A DNA stretch of 64,000 nucleotides, taken from Zantedeschia hybrid cultivar. Lineage: Eukaryota; Streptophyta; Magnoliopsida; Alismatales; Araceae. A program made the translations under genes and the position numbers. Shown one piece after another: positions 22,603-34,290 of this stretch. The notes beneath the pieces were generated by a model that was not told where the DNA came from, did not search any database, and worked only from the letters and a program-made list of their open reading frames with translations. Location of the stretch: the NCBI GenBank assembly GCA_030544215.1, contig JARZZO010000009.1, positions 53,253,129 to 53,317,128 of the forward strand, given 5' to 3'. How positions within the stretch are numbered: position 1 is the stretch's first letter; each line of letters opens with the position of its first letter.

Positions 22603-24156
22603 TGTTGGGTTCTCATGTTTTTCCGGATCACTCACGCAACGGAAATAACAAAATTAAGACAGCGATCTATTTCCCGTTTCGAAAAACTAAAAACTAGATT
22701 ATCGGATAATCGGTTCTTACCGTACTCAGATTCGAATCTGCGTCCGAACGGTTCCGTCTGTGTAACACCGCTAGCCGCGCAAATGCCCGACCTCTAGCGA
22801 AGTCCACGCGACTCTCCTCGCGGTGGATATCCTCACGTTCCTCGCTCGTCGCAGCCTACAAACCCTTCGCCATTCGCCGCAACGACTATCGCGAAGCGCA
22901 GTCGATATCCCGTCGGACGAGAGTCGGAGAAGCAGCGGAGCAAACCCGGAGAACAGATCCGGCCTAGGGCGCCAGAGAGAAAGAGGAAGAGAGGAGGGGG
23001 CGGCCAGGGTGGAGCAACAACTTGGCCTGCTTAACCCATTCGCTACATTTTATATTAATTGTGCGACTTTTCATAAAAACCTCCGGTTTAATATAAAACC
23101 TACTTATTATCCATCGCCTTGAGAATTATTTACGTATGACCATCTAGTCCCAATTACCAATCCGGTTAATAGCCCATTAAGCCCAGTGACTCTTCACTCA
23201 CTCAATTAATTAATTAATAATCCATATTAATTAATCGATCAAATAAATGTCGCACGTTGAATTCGATCGGACCTCCAATCACGTTGGGTGCCAAGCAACA
23301 CTGCGTGAACTCAGAAGGTATTGGGGTTAAGCAACCCACTCTTGGAACCTTTCCATCAACTATTACCGCGTTGATATAATCCTGCATTCATACAATGCTC
23401 TCGAGTCAACTCAGGATTTGGTATATTGTTAAACCCTAATCGGTCGACTCACTTGGATCAGAAGCTCCCATATAATATCGGAAAACTCCTTTCCCGATAT
23501 TATCGTCCACCCCGGCCATGAACTTCCGCGCATCCTTCCTAGAGCATTCTCTGTCTAAGTACCGAGAGCGAATGATTCCTTATTGACACTCAATTTCCCT
23601 CGACGGTATTCCGTCGTACCCGATCCTTGGCTGTTTAGAATCCCGTGGTTAGAGATTCATAAACCAAGGTCAAAGCACAGAAGTATACCAACAAGGTGTC
23701 CTTGGTGCCTCGGTCCGAGGACCATCCACGCAACTGCGACAATAGAATCTAGCTGGTTGACAGTGAGGTACAATACCATCTAGTGATTCAGTCGGATCAA
23801 TTCAATGAACTCATTCTCTAATGAGCACCTACAGATTCACCTTAGTGTCTCCACACAAGTGACTATGAGATCAGTCACCCTTATCATATGAGTAGGAGTA
23901 ATATGTACTAGTCTAACCGAATATCCGATGTCATTCTCAGATATCCTCTCACTAGGAACCATTAAGAATGTGTGATTAAGTGATCAGTCTCATTAGTATG
24001 ATCTCATCATAATCTGATCATTATCACACATATTCACAGACTTCATTATGAGACGATAATTAAAGCAAATTATACATAATGAATATTATGTCATTTTATT
24101 AATAAATGAACAAGATTACAAAATCATATTGGCTTGTAGGCCACCTAAGACTAACA
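22603..24156 (-). repeat. 3' LTR of copia B
   Basis: 1554 bp, from TGTTGGGTTC to GACTAACA on the + strand (LTR start TGTTAGTC on minus). It is preceded in element orientation by the polypurine-like AAGTGGGAGAT (24157 onward), a common copia arrangement. The right 1.2 kb matches 52922-54110. Confidence 0.88.
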
Positions 24157-24171
24157 ATCTCCCACTTGGAC

Positions 24172-27100
24172 TAAAGCCAATCACTTTTATGCACTAAACC
24201 TATAGACTCTAGGTAATGCTCAAACACATTTTGAGCCAATGGCTTTGTCAGTGGATCAACTACATTATCGGCGGATGAAACTCTTTCCACCACTACATCT
24301 TCTCTGAAAATGATCTCTTTGATAAGATGAAAGCGGCTTCGAATATCTTTCGATTTCTAATGAGACTGCGGCTCTTTCACTTGTGCAATAGCTCCATTGT
24401 TGTCACACAACAGCGGAGCATGTTCAGGGATGCTGGGAACTACTCCGAGGTCAGTGGTGAATTTCTTCAACCACACTACTACCTTGGCAGCTTCACCTGC
24501 AGCGATGTACTCAGCTTCAGTCATTGAATCTGCAATAGTTTCTTGCTTGAAACTCTTCCAGCACACTACGCCTCTGTTCAATGTAAACACAAATCTAGAT
24601 GTAGACTTACTATCATTTGGATCTGACTAGAAACTCAAGTTAGTAAAGTCTCATAGTTTCAAGTCACCTCCTCCATAGACAAGAAACATATCCTTAGTTC
24701 TTCTCAAGTACTTAAGGATACATTTCATAGCCTTCCAATGCTCTTCGTCTTGATCAGCCTAAAATCTGCTTGTAACACTTAGAATACATGCCACATCAAG
24801 CCGTGTACATAGCATGGCATACATGATAGATCCTATGGCAGAGTCATAGAGTACTCTATCCATGAATGCCCTCTCATTAGGAGTCTTAGGAGACTACTCC
24901 TTTGATAGATAAATTCCATGTCTCATCGGTATGAGACCTCTCTTAGAATTTTTCATGTCAAACCTTTTGACAATGGTATCTATGTACAAAGATCGGGTCA
25001 TTCCGAGCATCCTCTTTGATCTATCTTTATAGATCTGTATTCCTAATACATAGGATGCTTCTCCCAAGTCTTCCATGGAGAAGTTTTTCGACAGCCAGAT
25101 CTTTACCGATGACATCATAGCTACATCATTTCTAATGAGTAGTATGTCATCCACGTAAAGAACTAGGAAGGTGACTGCACTCCCACTGGTCTTCTTGTAC
25201 ACACAAGGCTCATCTTCATTCTTAATGAAGTCATAAAACTTGACAGTCTCGTCAAATCTTATGTTCCAGCTCTGGGAAGCTTCCTTCAGTCCATAAATAG
25301 ACCTTTGAAGCTTGCACAATTTATCTGGAGATTCCTTAGATGTGAAACCTTCTGATTGTATCATTTACACCTCTTTCTCAAGATTATCATTGAGGAAGGC
25401 AGTCTTTACATCCATCTACCAGATTTCGTAATCGAAATATGCAACTATGGCGAGTAGAACTCTGATCGACTTTATCATGGGAACTGGTGAGAAAGTCTCG
25501 TCATAGTCAATTCCTTGTCTTTGACGATATCCCTTTGCCACCAACCTTGCCGTATAAGTGTCGATCCGTCCATATGCACCGATCTTTCTCTTAAAGATCT
25601 ACTTGCATCCAATGGGTACAATACCCTCGGACAAGTCCTCCAAGTTCCAAACTTGGTTGGTGTACATGGACTGGATTTCTGAGTTCATCACTTCTCGCCA
25701 TTTTCGGGGTTCTGGGCCTTCTATAGCCTCCTGGTAGGTTTTAGGATCATCATCCTCATCATATTCTACCTTAGACTCTCCTTCAGCGATATATCCCACA
25801 TATCGTTCGGGTAGTCTAGGTACTCTACCAGATCTTCGAGGCTCATCTATGTATACCTAAACAGATTCAGGAACTGATATCTCATCTAATGATATTACAA
25901 TTATTTGGGGATCTGGAACCTCTTCCAATACTATTTTACTCCCACTGTCTTCCTGGAGAAGATATTCTTCTTCCAAGAAGACAGCTTTCCTGTCGATAAA
26001 CACATTTTGTTCACCAAGATGGTAAAAGTAGTATCGAAAGGTTTTCTTTGGATATTCCACAAACTTGCATTTATCAGTTCGTGATTCCAGCTTGTCTGGA
26101 TCATGCCTCTTTACATGAGCAAGACAACCCTAGACTTTAACATGTTTGAATTCTGGTTTTCTATCTTTTCATATATCATATGGAATAGAGGTTACAGACT
26201 TGTTGGGTACTCTGTTCAGTAAGTATGATGCTGACTCTAGAGCATACCCCCAGAGGGACCCTGGTAAACCCGAAAAACTCATCATAAAGCGCACTATGTC
26301 TAACAAGGTGCGATTTCTCATTTCAGATATATCATTCATATGTAGTGTATGTGGAGGGGTCAGCTGATAAATGATACCATTATCCTTTAAGAATTATGTA
26401 AAATTAGTACTCAAGTACTCTCCTCTTCGATCTGATCGAAAAGTTTTAATACTCTTTCTTGACTGCTTCTCTACTTCATTCTTGAACTCCTTAAACTTCT
26501 CAAACGCTTCTGACTTGTACTTCATTAAGTACACATAGCCGAATCTTAAGAAGTCGTTGGTGAACGTGATGAAGTATGAAAAGCCACCTTTGCCTTAGGT
26601 GGATATTGGACCACATACATCTGAATGTATTAGTTCCAAAATATCTTTGGCACATTATCCATGTCCAATAAATGGAGATTTTGCCATCTTTCTCATAAGG
26701 CAAGACTCACATGTTGCAAACGATTCATAATCGAATGCATTCAGATATCCATGTTTGTACAACTTTTGCAACCTGCTTTCACTAATGTATCCAAGTCTAC
26801 AATGCTACATGTAAGCTTGGTTCACACAATTCTTCCTCTTCTTAAAAGAATTATCAATGTAAAGATTGTAATAAGAAATATCTAAAAACTATAGACCGTT
26901 GACTAAAGATGCTGAAGCTATTGATTTATTACCATAATAAATCGAATAACTTCTATTCTCAACAGACAACCTATATCCTACCTTTTCCAAACAAGATACT
27001 GATATGATGTTCTTTATTATGCTAAGAACATAATAACAATCTTCTAATGATAAGACGTCTCCCGATGGAAACCTGAGGTTTGTTGTCTCTATAGAAACTG

Positions 27101-27593
27101 CCGCAACTTTTGCGTCGTTTCCTAGCCTCAGTTCCACCTTGCCTTTTCTCAGCTTGCGCTTACTTGTCAGCATCTGCACATCATGGCAGATATGAGAAGC
27201 ACATCTAATATTTAATACCCAAGATGTGGAATCTCTAACTGACAAGTTGATATCTATCATATAGATATCTGAAGCTTCTAATAGCTTCACTTTTCCATGA
27301 GCTTTATCGCTGAAGAACTCCTTGCAGTTCTTCTTCCAATAACCATTCTACTTACAGTAGAAGCAGTCACCATTTATTACTCATTTGCCTTTGTCCTTAT
27401 TCCTTTTATCATACGCTATCATCTCTGCCTCAAGGGCATCCAATGCCGGTTCAGCAGGAGGATCAGCTTTAAGGATATAGGCAATGTGCTCAAATCTGTA
27501 GACACTCTTCAGGTTTCTGAGCCAATCTGAGTAGTTCAGGCTAGTCAAAAGTTTGGCATCAAGTATGCCACGGAATGGGTTATTCGACAACAT
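24172..27593 (-). pseudogene. Copia B gag-pol, broken
   Basis: Minus-strand order: a short gag start (27593-27381, NYSDWLRNLK), protease region (27290-26889) where the usual DTGASSH motif reads NIRCASH so the catalytic Asp is lost, integrase remains (26703-25860), the linker RRSGRVPRLPERYVGYIAEG near 25800, RT (25799-24894; RSIYGLKEASQSW, YVDDILLI) and RNase H (24590-24180; TEAEYIAAGEAAK). Gag lacks about 540 bp that copia A retains. Stops are scattered throughout, several of them W to stop. I did not assign a copia lineage. Confidence 0.88.
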
Positions 27594-29404
27594 ATTTTCC
27601 TAAAGGAGATAAGTAATCTATTTATCAAATGTTCAATTATTAAATTTTAAATAAGACATGGTCTTTTAATCAATTTTTAACTCCCACTAATTTTCGACAG
27701 ATTGTATAACCCTCAGCTATACAGAACGGGAGACACCGACAGTCTCCTAGTGGGGATCAGAATCTCAATGACTTACAATACAGCCTTGTGGATATCACAA
27801 CAAACTGTAATACAATCAAAGAGCACCTATCTCATGAGACTTGCAACTCTTTGCAATATCCGATCATATCTTCGGTCCCCAGAGATTTAATGGCATTGTG
27901 GATAGACGAGCATAGATTTACATGCAGCCCTTGTGGATAGCACAACAAAGCTACATGGCTCCTCTACCCCGATCAATAGGCATCTAATGCCATAGCCATA
28001 GCCTCTCCTTACAATTAAACAAGCCTTGTGGATAGCACAACAAACCTGCCTAAAGTAATTCGAATCCTATGAATATAACGATGGTGGACCACATGGTAAG
28101 TTCTTAACTACTCACGTTACGGCTTAGAATTTAGACGAGGGTATTTAGATAACTTTTATCTTGATCTCTCCTAGGTGATAGTATATAAATATATCGTATA
28201 TATTTACTAAATACTATACCTGCTTTTATTCATAATCAAACATAAAAATATTGTATCATATACATATCATGTGGTCATGGATAGCACAGTGGGTTTGACT
28301 GGAGCCAACAGTCAAATGCACACAAAATCTAAAATAACTATTACATTAGACCATACTGCAAATATATAGGCAAAGAATCTGCATCTTTTCGTCTTCCTGG
28401 TTGGAGCTGTGGATCGTCATCGCTCCTTCCTCGGTTGCTTCGATCATCTTACAATTAATTCTAGAATTACATGTAAATTGAAGAAGGTCTCATGGCGAGT
28501 ACAAGAGAGAGGGAGGTAGAAGTACATCGGAGTATGAGAGATGGCGAGTACGCAAACCTCTATTTATTAACAATTAATAAATATCCATCATTCATCCATG
28601 ATCCACACAAGACATTCATCACATGAATAATTTAAAAGTGCATATCCATGACCACGGTATGTTTTATATCATTCAACACATGATAAGCGCATCACATGGC
28701 TAAAATAAAATAGTTTCAAAAATTAAATAATTTTGACTTTCAAAAACTAGATTCCAATAAAAATTGGCTTTTGAATTTCAAAAACTCTTTAAATTAACTT
28801 AACATGCAATTAAATGATATTAAAAAGCATTTAAAATATACATCACATATGCACACACTCTAAATTAATAATTTCCAGACTATTCCATATCATTAGAACA
28901 TTTTTAATAATAAAAAACAATCTAACATTTAGATTAATCAATATTAATAATCTAACAATTAGACTATTAATAATTAATTACTGATATAACTCTTTGATTA
29001 GTCCATAAAAATTAATTAACAAATTTAACACTTAAATTATTAATTAACTCTAATTATTATAAGCTACTAATCTAACTCTTAGATTAGTTAATTAATGTTA
29101 ATACTAATTTAACACTTAAATTATTAATTAATACTAATTAATTAACAACTTTTAATCTAACTCTTAGATTAGTCAATTAAATTTAAATATTAATTTAATA
29201 CTTAAATTAATAATCAACACTAATTATATTTTTAACAACTAATCCAACTCATAGATTAGTTAAATAATGTTAATTATAAATTTAACACTTAAATTAATAT
29301 TTAACATTAATTAATTAATAATTAGATGAATTAATAATTAATAATCTAACAATCAGACTAATAATTATTAATCACTAATTATTAATCTAATTCATAGATT
29401 AGTT
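27594..29404 (-). other. Leader of copia B with boxes and AT-rich tandem repeat
   Basis: Noncoding. Near gag it aligns with the copia A leader and carries four boxes CTTGTGGATAGCACAAC (about 27784, 27893, 27930 and 28022). From about 28920 to 29403 it becomes a tandem array of about 85-bp AT-rich units, each with a CTTAGATTAGT-like core (spacings 86 and 84 bp around 29074, 29160 and 29244). The leader is cut at 29405. Confidence 0.72.
28920..29403. repeat. AT-rich tandem repeat of about 85 bp
   Basis: Units built on TCTAA(C/T)TCTTAGATTAGT and AATTTAACACTTAAATTA. Four or five recognisable copies, ending exactly where Tekay sequence starts. Confidence 0.7.
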
Positions 29405-30966
29405 AACTGTCACTCTAGGTCCACAGTCGCACGAAATAGCACACGGTGCGATCCAGTCACATAGAATCATCATCCTCGGGTACAATTAAAGCATGCATTT
29501 AACTAAACTATTTAATAGTGTAAACATATTTTAATAGCATGAATTAGTGTGATTCTGTCTTGAATCGCGTCGCCCAAGGCCGACGCCATTCAAGTCTCCT
29601 GAACTGGTTCACAAAAACTCGGCCACAAAACCTGGCGTAAAACGCGTCGCCACAAGTAGCCGCCTTTTGAAAGGCGTCGTTGTCCCTCGTCGCCTGTTAG
29701 CGACCGAAAACAGGGACAGGCCATGGGGTGATTTCCACTAAACCGCGTCGTTGACGCAAGTCGCCTATTGAAAAGGCGTCGCTGTTCCTGGACGCCTATC
29801 AGTCCAGGGACAGGGTCTGTCATTGGGTTAAATCGCATCGTGGGTGAGCGCCGCCTTTCTAAAAGGCGTCGCTTCACCTCGACCCCATTTAGCCCCGACA
29901 GACAGGTTCTCCCCTACGTTTCCCCCAATCCTCGAAGTGGGATTTCTCTCCTAAAACTCATAGAAAAGGGGCACAAAACATAAAGGGGAAGGAGGAGAAC
30001 CTAACTACTCATTAGAACACCCAATTTCTCATACATGTACTTAGCGTTTTCACCCCAAAAGCACCCCAAAACATGCTTCAAACGCGAGAAAACATTGTTT
30101 CAAACAACAATGCACTAGAAATTATCACCCTACCGGTTACTTGAACTCCTCCAAGCTCCAAGCCGCCCACCCGTCTCGCCCCACGCCGCCGCCGGTACCG
30201 CCGAGGTCGTCGTTACTCCACCGGGACGTCGGCCGCCGTCGGGAGAGAAAACGCCGCTGAGGAGGTGGTGGTGGTTGTGGTAGGAGTTAGGAGGTCGATG
30301 GAGTGGAGGGAGAGATGAAATGGTGGGAGAAAAAGAGGGAGGGGAAGGAGGCGTCGCCCGAAATCGCCGAAGGAAGGGAGGAGAGAGAGAGGGAAGGAAG
30401 AAATGAGGGAAAGGAAGGAGGGTTCGCGGGGTAACCAGAAACTGGGTAAAACGCGTCGTGCTGTGCGGACGCCTATCAGTTGACATGATGGGCCATACTG
30501 AACTCTGAAACGCGTCGCCTACCTAAGATGCCCTTCAGACGACAAGACCGGCACCGTCCACTGACAACCCAGGGTCGCAGTCTGAATGGCGTCGTCCATA
30601 GCGGACGCCATTCAGATGACACGACAGGGCCGTACTCTCGCGACCCAAGGCCAGCCCACGTGGCACCCACGTGGCACAATCTAAAACGCGTCTGCATGCT
30701 GGACGCCGTTTAAACCGCGTCGAACCTGGCTCGACGCGAAACAGAACAAAGTCTCAGCCCCATCAGGGCCTGAACTACAAGGTCCGACCCCGAAAACTGA
30801 CCCGATAACCAGATCCGAAAACCTCAGTCCTTACAACTAGAGAGAGAAAGAGAGGAGGGGGTGGCTAGGCTAGGGTTGAGCAGCAGCTTGGCCTGCTCAG
30901 CCCGTTCGCTACATTTAATATTAACCGCGCAATTTTTCATAAAAACCCCCGGTTTAATATAAAACC
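29405..30966 (-). repeat. 1.56-kb copy of the right-hand Tekay boundary (5' LTR start plus copia flank)
   Basis: Colinear with 51492-53052 with essentially no length difference (1562 against 1561 bp) and a few percent substitutions by eye. It contains Tekay LTR sequence up to its TGTAAGG terminus (about 30836) and then about 130 bp of the copia B LTR into which Tekay is inserted. It therefore repeats the outer right junction of Tekay where the rest of the 3' LTR should be. It ends at AAAACC, which is also found at the resumption in the LTR. Confidence 0.85.
29560..30745. repeat. Dyad cluster in Tekay LTR sequence (left copy)
   Basis: About twelve units. Examples: 29638-29669 with 29668-29699 as a doublet, further pairs starting near 29739/29769 and 29829/29859, and units near 30447, 30506 and 30581 plus a pair at 30681/30710. 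Cores GCGTC and GACGC are separated by 10 bp in nearly all; exceptions are 9 bp near 30681 and 11 bp near 30710. One weaker unit lies at 30963-30995. Confidence 0.88.
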
Positions 30967-31084
30967 GCGTCTCGCAGGCTCGATTCGAAACAGAATAGAG
31001 TCTCAGCCCCATCAGGGCCTGAACTATAGGGTCCGACCCCGAAAACTGACCCGATAACCGGATCCGAAAACCTCAGTCCTTACA
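30967..31084 (-). repeat. Stub of the Tekay 3' LTR
   Basis: 118 bp ending at 31084 with CCTTACA (LTR start TGTAAGG on minus), next to the polypurine tract. It matches the outer end of the 5' LTR (52804-52921). The rest of this LTR is replaced by the copied segment 29405-30966. Confidence 0.85.
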
Positions 31085-31099
31085 TTCTCCCCCCCTTAA
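31085..31099 (-). promoter_or_regulatory. Polypurine tract of the Tekay element
   Basis: On minus: TTAAGGGGGGGAGAA directly before the LTR start TGTAAGG, and preceded by TTTCGAGGACGAAAT, the usual context before the 3' LTR of Tekay/Del chromoviruses. Confidence 0.88.
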
Positions 31100-31131
31100 A
31101 ATAATTTCGTCCTCGAAATTGCCTACTACAG

Positions 31132-31136
31132 CTAAC
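31132..31136. repeat. Target site duplication of Tat-2, left copy
   Basis: CTAAC directly before the LTR (TGTAGG at 31137). The second copy is at 45945-45949, directly after the other LTR (TCTACA). A perfect 5-bp duplication is standard for Ty3/gypsy integration. Confidence 0.93.
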
Positions 31137-31886
31137 TGTAGGTGCTTAGAATAACCGTGTGATTAACATGAAATATCTATGTGGTTTAGTATAAACTAAC
31201 CTATTAAAAACAGCAACTAAAGTGTAGTGATCGCCAGAAACTTTTAACTTAAAAGTTTCAAAAGAGATATGATCGCCTACCTTTCAAACGCGGAAGATTG
31301 AGTCCTTGGTTCCCCTTCCTCAACCGGCTGAAGAAAGAGAGCCCTTTCTTTGCTTCTTTGTTCTTGCTGTTGAATTTGAGGTTGAGGATCGTCCAGAAGT
31401 CTTTCTGACTTTGTGCTTGATTTGCTCCCCTTTTTTATTCTCTTGTTGTTGTTGTTGAGTGCAGCAGAGACATAAACAAAATAAAGAAGAATTATGATGA
31501 GAATTTAAGTAGAAGCAATATCTGAACTAATCATGATTTTAAGCATATTTAAAACAGCAAACTTACTTGTTTAGTGACTTTGAAACCCCTTAAATCAAAT
31601 AGGTTTTTTTGAAAGATTATGCTGTGGTGTGTGTTTGCATGAAGTGAATATGAAGAATGGAATTAATGAAGATGAAAAATGCAGATGCAGTAATGAAAAA
31701 CTTATGCCCAATCGGTTGAAGCTTTGAAAGGATGAAGATCTTGAAAGGGACGCCGACTTCTGGAAATGGCAGCGCTCCGGCGTTCCGACGTTGTTGCTTC
31801 GATCTTCAACTCGCTATAACGCTATGGCTCAACTCAACTCAATTCTCTTCTTTTTTTTTTTTTTTTTAACTCTTCAACATGCAGGG

Positions 31887-31894
31887 TATTTATA
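31887..31894 (-). promoter_or_regulatory. TATA box in the Tat-2 3' LTR
   Basis: TATAAATA on the minus strand, in the same context (CCTATAAATACCC) as in the Tat-1 LTR. The copy that would drive the element is 45234-45241 in the 5' LTR. Confidence 0.75.
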
Positions 31895-31993
31895 GGCATT
31901 TCTTGCGTTCGAGATTAACATAGCAAAATCCCGAATTTATCCATCTTAACCGACGGATAAATACTGATTAATTCATCTTTATCTGTAATTATC

Positions 31994-32407
31994 TAAAACG
32001 CGTCCACCATGGCTGACGCCTTTCAGATTAATTAAGATAAGGATAAATATCCGGGAAAACTTATCTTTATCTTTATTAGCTAAAACGCGTCTACATGTGT
32101 AGACGTCTTTTACACTAATTAAGATTAGGATAAACATCCGGAAGAGAAGTTAAAACAGCTTAGGAAACCTAAAACGCGTCGACTTTCACAGACGCCTTTT
32201 AGTTAATTAATCAATTAATTAAAATTCAAATTTAAACGTTAAAACAGGAATAAACTCTAAATCGCGTCCACACAGATTGACGCGTTTTAGAATTCTGAAT
32301 CGCGTCCACACAGGTTGACACGTTTTAGAAAGAATTCTGAATCGCGTCCACACAGGTTGACACGTTTTAGAATTCTGAATCGTGTCCACACAGGTTGACA
32401 CGTTTTA
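31994..32407. repeat. Seven dyads in U3 of Tat-2, four of them in tandem
   Basis: Single units at 31994-32025, about 32081-32112 and 32170-32201, then an array of four at 32258-32289, 32296-32327, 32338-32369 and 32376-32407 (period 38-42 bp). Spacers are 10 bp throughout. Within the tandem part the spacer CACACAG(G/A)TT is also shared, showing local duplication. Two of the right arms have decayed from GACGC to GACAC. Confidence 0.92.
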
Positions 32408-33625
32408 GAATTTCTGCATCTTTTAACTGAAATTTGAGCTAAAATCAATTTAATTGATTAACTTAAACATGTCTGTTAAACCCGACACTCAAAAAGATTA
32501 ATAAAAATTAATCAATGATTAATTATCAGACCATTCTGAGGCATTATTATATGATATGAAATTTATTCGAAATGACGTCAAAATTAGCGTGTCTACAGCT
32601 GCCTCACCTTGGCATCGTCTTTGCAAGGGAGTGAAATGAAATGGAATGTACTGAACAGGTGATGCCAAGGTGTGATGAGACACACTCTTAACATCACATG
32701 ATTGGAATTTTTCTCAAAATCATCAATGAAGATAGCTCAAAGAGATCAATGGAATTAATCCTGTCTGGATGAGGTAGACAAGGAAATAAAATAAGGTCGA
32801 TCAACCTCCTCGGAGTGAGAAGTACCCCAGGTCATAGACACTGTAGGTTTCATCATGGGGAGCGTTTGCCAGCCAATGTGGACGTGCTACAGCCATGATG
32901 GATCTTAAAAGAAAACAAGAATATTGGATAAAGAATCCAATCAAGGATAGAATTCCAAGGATATCTTTAAGCGAACCTCAAAGATAATCAAGATACTCAA
33001 TTCGGAATGGAATATTTCATATCATGTTTGAATTATTTGATTTAATAGTCTGAAACTTAATCAATAATTAATTCTTATTTCAATAATTTCAAAGTCCTAC
33101 ATTATGTATGCTGGGCTAAAAGAAAAATATAAAGTCAAATAAAATATAAATTAATCAAGGATAATATTGTTAAATTGTCATTAATGAGTCAAGATACCAA
33201 TTCTTGTAATTCAATGCTAAGCCGAAGCTTGTTTATCCACGCACCGTTTCACAAAAGTGGAACCATCGTCCTCACTAATTAACAATCTAACGGCCTATCC
33301 GTGCGATTAAGAATTCTCTGGAATTATCACTGTTTTTGTTGAAGGGGAACTCAAATTCCAGTTTCATCAAAACCACATGGTCCTTGATATAGTCTAATAA
33401 ATACTTATCATATAGTAATGCGAATGCTTTACATAGAAGAGTACAAGGATAGAAATAACCGTCTTTTTAGCCACGGTCGGGACTTGAATTCCACAATGGG
33501 ATCTTCTTGATATTTCCAGCTTTGCTCAGGCTTTCTTGAATTTCCTGCAATCAAAATCATTAGTAATTCCAAATATTCAATTTAAGTATCAAAAACCACA
33601 GAATTTCGGATAAATCACAGAATTA

Positions 33626-33693
33626 TTGAAACGCGTCGTGTCGCGAAGACGCCATTCAGTGTTGAAACGCGGCAGTGCTCCTCGACGCCTTTC
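33626..33693. repeat. Two dyads in the Tat-2 3' UTR
   Basis: The first is GCGTC-N10-GACGC. The second has a damaged left core (GCGGC). Both correspond in position to the Tat-1 units at 14640-14710 that lie upstream of PMD-like gene 2, so they persisted when the gene was absent. Confidence 0.85.
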
Positions 33694-33984
33694 ACCCACA
33701 GAAACAGGTTCTGGTTGTTTTCAAACCGAATTCCAACTCTCTTCAGGCCTTGTGTCCTGTATATGACTTGAACAGACAGGTTAAGCATCTATTCAGGCTT
33801 AGCCCCTTGCCTGGTTAAGTAACCGACTACTTGATCCTATCCTTGGTAGAAGGGTCAAGGGGCATAGCCTTTATTAACAAAGGTAATAAGAATAATCAGA
33901 CTTAAGCAAAATGCAACATACAAACAAATAGATGCTCACTGAAAATAAAAAGAGTGAAACACATTAGATGCAACAAGCAAATGC

Positions 33985-34290
33985 TAATTGAAATATTTTT
34001 GTTGTTTTGTAATATTCATTTTTGTTTGGGTTTTGAAATATATGCTTTTTTTTGGATTTTGGACATATATATTTTTTTGAATTTTTGACATGTAAATTTT
34101 TTTGAATTTTTGACATGTAATTTTTTTGAATTTTTGACATATGTATTTTTTTTGAATTTTCGACATATGTATTTTTTTTCGAATTTTTGGACTATGTATT
34201 TTTTTTTGAATTTGACATATGTATTTTTTTTGAATTTGACATATGTATTTTTTTTTGAATTTGACATATGAAATTTTTTTGGATTTTTGA
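33985..34290. repeat. AT-rich minisatellite, Tat-2 copy
   Basis: About ten units of roughly 25-30 bp made of TTTTTTTGAATTTTTGACATATGTA-like words. It occupies the same place as 8728-8975 in Tat-1 but unit sequence and number differ. Lysine-rich open frames here on the minus strand come from the repeat. Confidence 0.85.

Larger units (their letters stand above)
31137..32597 (-). repeat. 3' LTR of Tat-2
   Basis: 1461 bp. In element orientation it starts TGTAGACACGC and ends CACCTACA. U3 holds seven dyads (31994-32407) upstream of the TATA box at 31887-31894. A 17-T run lies at 31851-31867. The readings inside the LTR (such as 44605-44826 in its twin) show no family resemblance. Confidence 0.95.

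Noticed and set aside
29560..30745. Dyads as rho-independent terminators
   Set aside because: Eukaryotic nuclear context, arms mismatched, no T-run, and units lie in promoter regions.
32258..32407. CRISPR-like array of repeats with regular spacing
   Set aside because: Only four units, inverted arms with near-identical spacers, plant retrotransposon context; no cas genes.
34016..34267. Lysine-rich open frame on minus
   Set aside because: Translation of the AT-rich minisatellite; the repeat alone explains the open frame.
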